Under the pieces are notes generated by a model. It made no database searches and was not told the origin of the DNA. It was given only the letters and a program-made list of their open reading frames with translations. The position numbers were made by a program, and so were the translations under genes. A DNA stretch of 64,000 nucleotides, from the NCBI RefSeq assembly GCF_017115085.1, contig NZ_JABXKJ010000255.1, forward strand, positions 1-64,000, written 5' to 3'. The stretch's first letter is position 1; each line of letters starts with the position of its first letter. This document shows, piece after piece, positions 59,241 to 64,000 of this stretch. Source of the stretch: Nostoc sp. NMS7. Lineage in GTDB: Bacteria > Cyanobacteriota > Cyanobacteriia > Cyanobacteriales > Nostocaceae.

Positions 59241-60683
59241 GGGCTAGACGGTTGCTATAAAGGCAAGACGGAAGACAAAGAAGAGAAAAAGGAAGGTACT
59301 GAAGAAGAACAATCCAAAAACAAAGAGAAAACACGTTCTACTCGACAACGAAGGGTAGTCTCTCAAGAAACTCCCCCTACTTCCAGAAGACGTGTATACC
59401 GAGAAGAAGCACCCGAAACTGTTAGACCAAGACCTAGAGAAGTCGCTTCACAGCCAATACCACCCCTGCGTCCTAGCGCTCCTCTGCCAAAATTTGCCAA
59501 ACAAATAGTTGCCAGCAACCAGAGTGTTGCCAAAGACCCAATAGCCGAACTCGAACGCCTGCGTAGTCTGGGTTCGGTTGGTCGGGTTGATTATATGTTA
59601 GCCAGTACCACTGTAAGTGAACCTACAAGCACAACAGCAGAAGAAGTTACAGCTAAAACTGAAGAAACATTACGCCCAGCAGAACAAAATACCAGTCGCT
59701 CCCGTCGCCGCCGTAACCGACGTAGCGAGAATACCGAAACAGTTACTAACACTCCCAATCAAATTGAAGAACTGCGCCCGCGTTGGGAACCTGTAAACAC
59801 AAACGACAGTACTCCAGAGTATAGCAATACTAATGACGAAGAGAACAATCAAGCCGTACCAGTTATTTATAGCTTCTCGGTAAAAGAAGCACAAACTAGC
59901 TCAGAACTTGGCAAAGAAAAAACCGTAGAATCCAGTTTTGCTGGTAATAAACAAAACAACCCCACTCAGCAAGTCGAACGACTTGCAAATAACTACTTGC
60001 CAGAAGAAGCACAGATACTTTAAGAAACACAACCACAGTATCTAGTTGTCGGTTCGTTTGCAAGTGCAACCCTCGTAACTCCGCTCGTGATGCCCCAAAT
60101 CAACAATAACGGTCGTTCCCAAGAGCAGACAAATACGTTACAGTTTGTCGCCAGGTTGGACGAGCCGCTTTATAGCAATACTGGCGAAATAGCTATTCCA
60201 GCAGGAACACAGTTAACTATCGCTATGATTTCGGTTGATAGCACATCAGGCGTGCGTGCCGAAGTCACGGCTATTCTCAAAGACGGAACCGAATACCCCC
60301 TATCACCCGGAACGATATCAGTCCTGGGAGAGGCAGGTTCCCCCCTAGCTGCCAGACCTTACGACGACAAGGGATCTGAAATTGCCAAGTATGATGCCAC
60401 TTTGGGGACAATAGCTGGTATTGCCAAGGTAGGGGAAATTATCAACCAGTCAGATGAACAAGTCACAGAAGATTTGCCTTTAGGTGGGACAAGAACCCGC
60501 AGCCGCAATAACAACCGCAACCTGGGAGCTGCCTTCCTTGAAGGTGCCTTTGGCAAACTTGGCGAAACAGTCAGCAAGCGGACAGAACGTGTCACTGACG
60601 AAATCAACCGCCGTCCCAATGTCTGGTATGTGCCTAAAGACACCAAAATCACAATCAAAGTCGATAGGTCAATTAAGCTCTGA
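59241..60683 (+). pseudogene. VirB10/TrbI-like conjugation protein, split by an in-frame stop
   Basis: The first part is a Lys/Arg/Pro/Gln-rich periplasmic-spacer-like region (TSRRRVYREEAPE, IPPLRPSAPLPKFAKQI). The second is the conserved VirB10/TrbI C-terminal beta-barrel: YLVVGSFASATLVTPLVMPQ, LDEPLYSNTGEIAIPAGTQL, VWYVPKDTKITIKVD. Both are in the same frame and are separated only by TAA at 60021-60023 (EEAQIL-stop-ETQPQY), so a single nonsense change is enough. The 5' start is not visible. The frame is open back to the IS630 edge, so the insertion may have removed or displaced the start and its N-terminal membrane helix. The second part alone could start at an ATG near 60090. Confidence 0.7.
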
Positions 60684-61513
60684 AACTCAAATATATAGCT
60701 AGCTTTAGTTTAATTATCCGTTGCGCGATCGCCTTTGGCGGGTGCCTCACCATCGCCTCCGTGTTTGCACCAAGCCAACTTGTACTGGCAAATACTATCC
60801 GTCAAGTTGCAGCGTCCCAGGTGTCAGGGGAAAATGCCCAATTGCAGACAGTTAAGGTCTGGCCTGGACATGGGGTATCAATATCGTTCTACAACACCAG
60901 AGAAGTCATCAAGAAAATCTGGCTGGATGACCCATCTAGGTTTGTTTTTGATGTAGACGGATGTCTTGAAGGCTTGGGTAAGTGTTCTAACAACAGTACG
61001 GGTGCTGGACTAATTCATATTCGCCGCATCGAGACAGTCAAAATCCCCGGTTTACCACAAGCTTCTTACGGGGCGCACATGACGGTGATTACCGAATCTG
61101 GGTCAACAAGGAAAAGCTATCACTTTCGGATTGTAGCGGGCAGTGGCACACCAGAGTACAGCCAAATTGAAATTATTGGCGATACTCCCAGCAAACCTGA
61201 AGAAGTAAAACCAAAGGTCAGTTACACCGCATTATCTGATAGCAGACATATCGCTAAAGGAATGCAAGTTGCCCTTAAAAATCAGTGGGTTACTACAGAT
61301 AGCAAGCTTTGGAAGCGTCTGAACCAACTTGTTGAGTTGCGATCGCAAGGAGAGGAACTTTTTGTCCCCGGCAGCACCGCAAGCTACCAAACTGTTGGTG
61401 AAGTACTGGACAATTATCCCGAACTGGGAGAAGTGGAACTTGGTAAGTACGTCAAACTCGATAAGTATAAACTAACCAGCATCCCCGGTATCATCCGTGA
61501 GAGGTTAAGGTAA
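60680..61513 (+). CDS. Secreted conjugation-type protein (VirB9/TrbG-like candidate), about 277 aa
   Basis: The longest frame opens with CTG AAA CTC overlapping the VirB10-like stop (cTGA) and encodes a signal-peptide-like N-terminus (KLKYIASFSLIIRCAIAF, then ASVFA). No ATG exists there, so either CTG is used or an ATG was lost. A GTG at 60761 would give 250 residues without the signal. The mature part (VKVWPGHGVSISFYNTREVI, GLIHIRRIETVKIPG, MTVITES, YHFRIVAGSG) has the beta-rich look of a VirB9/TraK-type outer-membrane complex protein. Its position after VirB10-like supports this, but the family call is an inference. Confidence 0.55.
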   Translation: MKLKYIASFSLIIRCAIAFGGCLTIASVFAPSQLVLANTIRQVAASQVSGENAQLQTVKVWPGHGVSISFYNTREVIKKIWLDDPSRFVFDVDGCLEGLGKCSNNSTGAGLIHIRRIETVKIPGLPQASYGAHMTVITESGSTRKSYHFRIVAGSGTPEYSQIEIIGDTPSKPEEVKPKVSYTALSDSRHIAKGMQVALKNQWVTTDSKLWKRLNQLVELRSQGEELFVPGSTASYQTVGEVLDNYPELGEVELGKYVKLDKYKLTSIPGIIRERLR

Positions 61514-61520
61514 TTTCACA

Positions 61521-61852
61521 TTTGTCAAGAGGGTGCAGGAAAAGGAGATAAATCCAGCTTGGAGACTGGCAATCGTTTGGCTTTGACAACTCCTAAATCT
61601 TGATTTTCTAAAGCAGCAAAGTACTTAATGGGGTCATCCGCCTTCCCTTTATCGTAAGCGACACTAAAATGATACAAACCACGATAAATTCAGAATCCTG
61701 TCTCGACATCCTAACTGCTTATAATATTTTTGTTGAGCAAAAATAGCTGGGGTTAATAAAGCTTCTAAATGTTTGGAGATCGCTTCATTATCTATAGTAG
61801 GAGTATGATGTCGGTGTGCGTGGTCAGAGTTTTGTTTTGGTCGCTTTGGCAT
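61521..61852 (-). mobile_element. IS4-type transposase remnant with internal deletion
   Basis: The N-terminus (MPKRPKQNSDHAHRHHTPTI, then AQQKYYKQLGCRDRILNLS) is that of a cyanobacterial IS4-type transposase. After about 57 codons it jumps, out of frame, to the transposase C-terminus (GLYHFSVAYDKGKADDPIKY, ALENQDLGVVKAKRL, stop). About 300 residues including the DDE core are missing. Inverted ends were not identified. Confidence 0.7.
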
Positions 61853-61977
61853 GGCGGTAAACCAAATTTTTCATTACCTCGTTTGATAATTGAATTTACC
61901 TAACAATGTTGCCCGCTTCTTGCAAAGTTATTTTGTCGTTACAATACTTTTTCTTACCTTATTTAAGTTGTCAAGTA

Positions 61978-62071
61978 CTTTTAAGATAATGATAATCAAA
62001 GAGAGGGGGAGGAGGCAAGCGACGGTTGCCTCCTCCCCCTCTCCCCATACATGATTATCATTCTTATTAAG
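61978..62071. repeat. Nested palindrome with Fur-box-like arms
   Basis: The inner stem is perfect: GAGAGGGGGAGGAGGCAA (62001-62018) pairs with its complement at 62025-62042. The outer arms TTAAGATAATGATAATCA and TGATTATCATTCTTATTAAG are also near-complementary and contain tandem GATAAT hexamers, the building block of Fur boxes. No iron gene is adjacent. Confidence 0.6.
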
Positions 62072-62130
62072 ACCATTTTGAGTATTTTAGCTGATTGACA
62101 AAAGGCGCTTTATTCTAAACTCTCACGGAT

Positions 62131-62364
62131 GGGCGTAGTTTACCTTTCCGGTGGCATCGCTCTCTATCCTCTAAGAATGAGAAGCGATCGCTACAAGAGC
62201 AAAATTCAATACTTCTATGCTTTGACTGTGTGTTCTCGGTATTTTCCAATACCTGGCACTGGTTCCAAGGTAGGCTCTTTTGATTCAGCGATCGCCCCTC
62301 ATGTGTAGGGCAATATTCTGAGAGGAAAGTGGGAGCGATGCCACCGGAAAGGTAAACTACGTCC
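62131..62364. repeat. 234-bp inverted-repeat element
   Basis: Perfect 29-bp arms at 62134-62162 and 62333-62361, beginning CGTAGTTTACCTTTCCGG, with imperfect pairing continuing inward (TATCCTCTAAGAAT against ATTCTGAGAGGAAA). The interior is non-coding with two GCGATCGC sites. It is MITE-like, but no target duplication was recognised. Confidence 0.65.
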
Positions 62365-62573
62365 TCAGTCCTTTGCTGTCTTTAGAAAGATTTTTAGCGG
62401 AACTTCTATATACACATTTGACATATTAATGACACAACTAAGACATAGATATAAATAAAATCTTAAAAAAATAAGAACTGTTAGTTAATGAATTAATCTA
62501 GTTAAATTCATCACAATTAAGTCAAAAAAATAACTGGCTTAATTGTCAAGAGTTAAGTAAAAGGAAAAGATTA

Positions 62574-62792
62574 ATGAACAAGATTATTGCAGGAATAGTG
62601 GCAATACCCGTGTTGCTTACCTCAATGCCAAAACAGGCATCAGCACTCTCAGTAGTCAACCCAGATGTTCAAAAACCACAAGTCGGAACATTACTAGCTA
62701 GACGAACCCAGCGTCGTCGGTGGATAGCTGGGCATTGGGTAATCAGAAATCACCACCGCGTATGGGTTAAGGGTCATTATCAGTATTACTAA
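62574..62792 (+). CDS. Small secreted basic protein, 72 aa
   Basis: Begins MNKIIAGIVAIPVLLTSMPK with a signal peptide likely cut after QASA near residue 24. The mature part ends in a Trp/His/Arg-rich stretch (RRRWIAGHWVIRNHHRVWVK then GHYQYY), a WxxGHW-type repeat found in many small exported bacterial proteins of unknown role. AAAGGAAAAGA lies 5 bases before the ATG. It is single, with no partner on the same strand nearby. Function unknown; cell-surface binding is one guess. Confidence 0.75.
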   Translation: MNKIIAGIVAIPVLLTSMPKQASALSVVNPDVQKPQVGTLLARRTQRRRWIAGHWVIRNHHRVWVKGHYQYY

Positions 62793-63189
62793 CCACGAAC
62801 TAAGCGTGAGATTTAGGCATTTTTGGTGCTAAATCTTAAAATCCTCTTAGTAGTTCGCCCTTGAGTGAAGCAAGAAAGCAGGGGGAGCAGGGGGGGAAAT
62901 GGAGGCTGGCGTTGAGTTTTGCCTCCCCTGCTTCTCTTCTTCCCCTGCCTAAGAAAGCTTATCTGAGCAGTATTGCACCCCAATCCGAAAAAGCGCATTT
63001 TGGGGTTGGCAGACCAGTAGGGCGATGCCTACGGCGGAGCGAAAGGCGACCATCGCAGTTTTTCTTTCTTGACTTTGCTCTCTTACTACGGATGAGCAGT
63101 AGAAAAAAATACTTGCATACTCGTAGTAGTATCAGCATGATTCTTGATATCAATTTTTATACAACGAGAAAAAAATTGGAGTATTCTGA
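62793..63189. repeat. Intergenic with a purine/pyrimidine hairpin and dispersed repeats
   Basis: A purine-rich tract with GCAGGGGGAGCAGGGGGG near 62879 faces a pyrimidine tract CCTGCTTCTCTTCTTCCCCT near 62928-62950 and could pair with it. At 63005-63055 there are dispersed words (GGGCGATGCCTACGGC, GCGAAAGGCGACC) like those at the start of the window. Long frames here are chance. Confidence 0.5.
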
Positions 63190-64000
63190 ATGTCTACATT
63201 TACCGTCACTAATACTAATAACAGTGGTGCAGGTTCACTGCGGCAGCAAATTCTAAATGCCGATCTCGCTGGCGGAACAAATATCATCAATTTTGGTGGA
63301 CTGTTTTCTGATGGGCTGGCTCATACGATCAATCTGACTGGTAGTAGTCTGAGTATCACAGATAACCTTACCATTCAAGGCACAAATGCCAGCTTACTTA
63401 CTATTAAGGATGATAGTGCTGACCGTGTTTTTGATATTGGTAAAGGTATAACATCTGCAATCAACGGGCTGACTATTACCAATACATACGATGGAGCCGG
63501 AGGAGGGGGTGCGATCTCAAATGATGGCATCCTGACCTTGAGCAATAGCATCATCACTGGTAACACTGTAAAGAGTAACGCAACCCTCTACGGATTTAGC
63601 ATTGGTGAGGGCGGTGGCATTTTAAACAGTGGTAGTCTCACGCTGGACTACAGTATCATTAGCAATAACTCGACTATTGCTGCTGACACGTTACCAACAT
63701 TAAATGGTGATTTTTCTAATAATGGAGTTATTGTCGCTGGCGGTGGTATTTACAACAGTGGCAGTCTCACACTGAACAACAGCACCATCAGTAATAATTC
63801 ATCAATTTATTCTGACGCTCAAGGCGGTGGTATTTACAACAGTGGCAGTCTCACTGTGAATCACAGCACCATCAGTAATAATTTATGCCAATGGGACGGC
63901 GGAGGTATTTACAGCGATGGCAGTCTTACTGTGAACTACAGTTCCATCACTGATAATACATCACAATGGAACGGCGGCGGGATCTACTACAGTGGGAGTA
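63190..64000 (+). CDS. Beta-helix repeat surface protein, N-terminal part (runs off the window)
   Basis: An ATG after TTGGAGTATTCTGA opens a frame with no stop to the window edge. It begins MSTFTVTNTNNSGAGSLRQQ, the SLRxAI-type start of Pmp-like and choice-of-anchor cyanobacterial proteins. From about residue 90 it consists of repeats of about 20-25 residues, GGGIYNSGSLTLNNSTISNN with variations, a right-handed beta-helix pattern rich in Gly, Asn, Ser and Thr. There is no classical signal peptide, so secretion would depend on a C-terminal signal beyond the window. Cell-surface or extracellular adhesion is likely. Length and end are unknown. Confidence 0.85.
   Translation, partial: MSTFTVTNTNNSGAGSLRQQILNADLAGGTNIINFGGLFSDGLAHTINLTGSSLSITDNLTIQGTNASLLTIKDDSADRVFDIGKGITSAINGLTITNTYDGAGGGGAISNDGILTLSNSIITGNTVKSNATLYGFSIGEGGGILNSGSLTLDYSIISNNSTIAADTLPTLNGDFSNNGVIVAGGGIYNSGSLTLNNSTISNNSSIYSDAQGGGIYNSGSLTVNHSTISNNLCQWDGGGIYSDGSLTVNYSSITDNTSQWNGGGIYYSGS

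Larger units (their letters stand above)
61853..62573. other. Intergenic with two palindromic elements
   Basis: No gene was recognised. It contains the hairpin at 61978-62071 and the inverted repeat at 62131-62364. An AT-rich leader of about 200 bases before the small secreted-protein gene presumably carries its promoter. Confidence 0.5.

Noticed and set aside
62861-63256. 131-codon plus-strand frame and opposing minus-strand frames
   Set aside because: They translate dispersed GC-rich repeats and purine tracts, and overlap the true start of the beta-helix gene.

Overview
The window reads as a filamentous, probably Nostoc-type, cyanobacterium. GCGATCGC (HIP1) octamers are everywhere, small dispersed repeats and MITEs are abundant, STAND/EAD10/NACHT-type ATPase pieces recur, a GUN4-domain protein is present, and a microviridin-type RiPP cluster lies next to a modular NRPS/PKS cluster. 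No rRNA, tRNA or CRISPR array was seen.

Layout. 1-1.7 kb: dispersed repeats and a broken group II intron. 1.7-3.9 kb: a hypothetical gene and a coiled-coil/GUN4 protein (minus strand). 4-11.9 kb (minus): a microviridin-like (graspetide) island. Reading in the direction of transcription it holds a 44-residue precursor gene that is easy to miss, two ATP-grasp cyclases (mdnB- and mdnC-like), a LamG-patatin fusion, a glycine-rich membrane protein, an exporter and a truncated GNAT acetyltransferase. 12.6-14.6 kb: a second, paralogous exporter. 14.8-49.5 kb (minus): five assembly-line genes, four of them overlapping end to end. 50-57 kb: a graveyard of STAND-type ATPase fragments, IS scraps and a MITE, plus one intact HTH/AAA-like protein. 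57-61.5 kb: decayed conjugation (VirB8/10/9-like) genes, one bordered by an IS630-family element. 61.5-64 kb: transposase remnant, palindromic elements, a small secreted protein and the start of a beta-helix surface protein.

How it fits together. The assembly line, read by collinearity, is: AerA-like loading module (A-KR-PCP, alpha-keto acid reduced to alpha-hydroxy acid); branched aliphatic residue; N-methyl-Thr; Thr with an FkbM methyltransferase in its A domain; Leu; one malonate with C-methylation and no ketoreduction; Pro; a D-residue of unclear identity; then an A-less C-PCP-TE ending. I do not recognise the product. The two Thr A-domains share 689 identical bases although they carry different embedded methyltransferases, which points to recent gene conversion. 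Both the RiPP precursor gene and the NRPS operon are preceded by the same array of 9-bp-spaced CTTAA direct repeats, so the two pathways may share a regulator.

Limits: domain assignments and Stachelhaus codes were read by eye. No database search, structure prediction or codon analysis was run.
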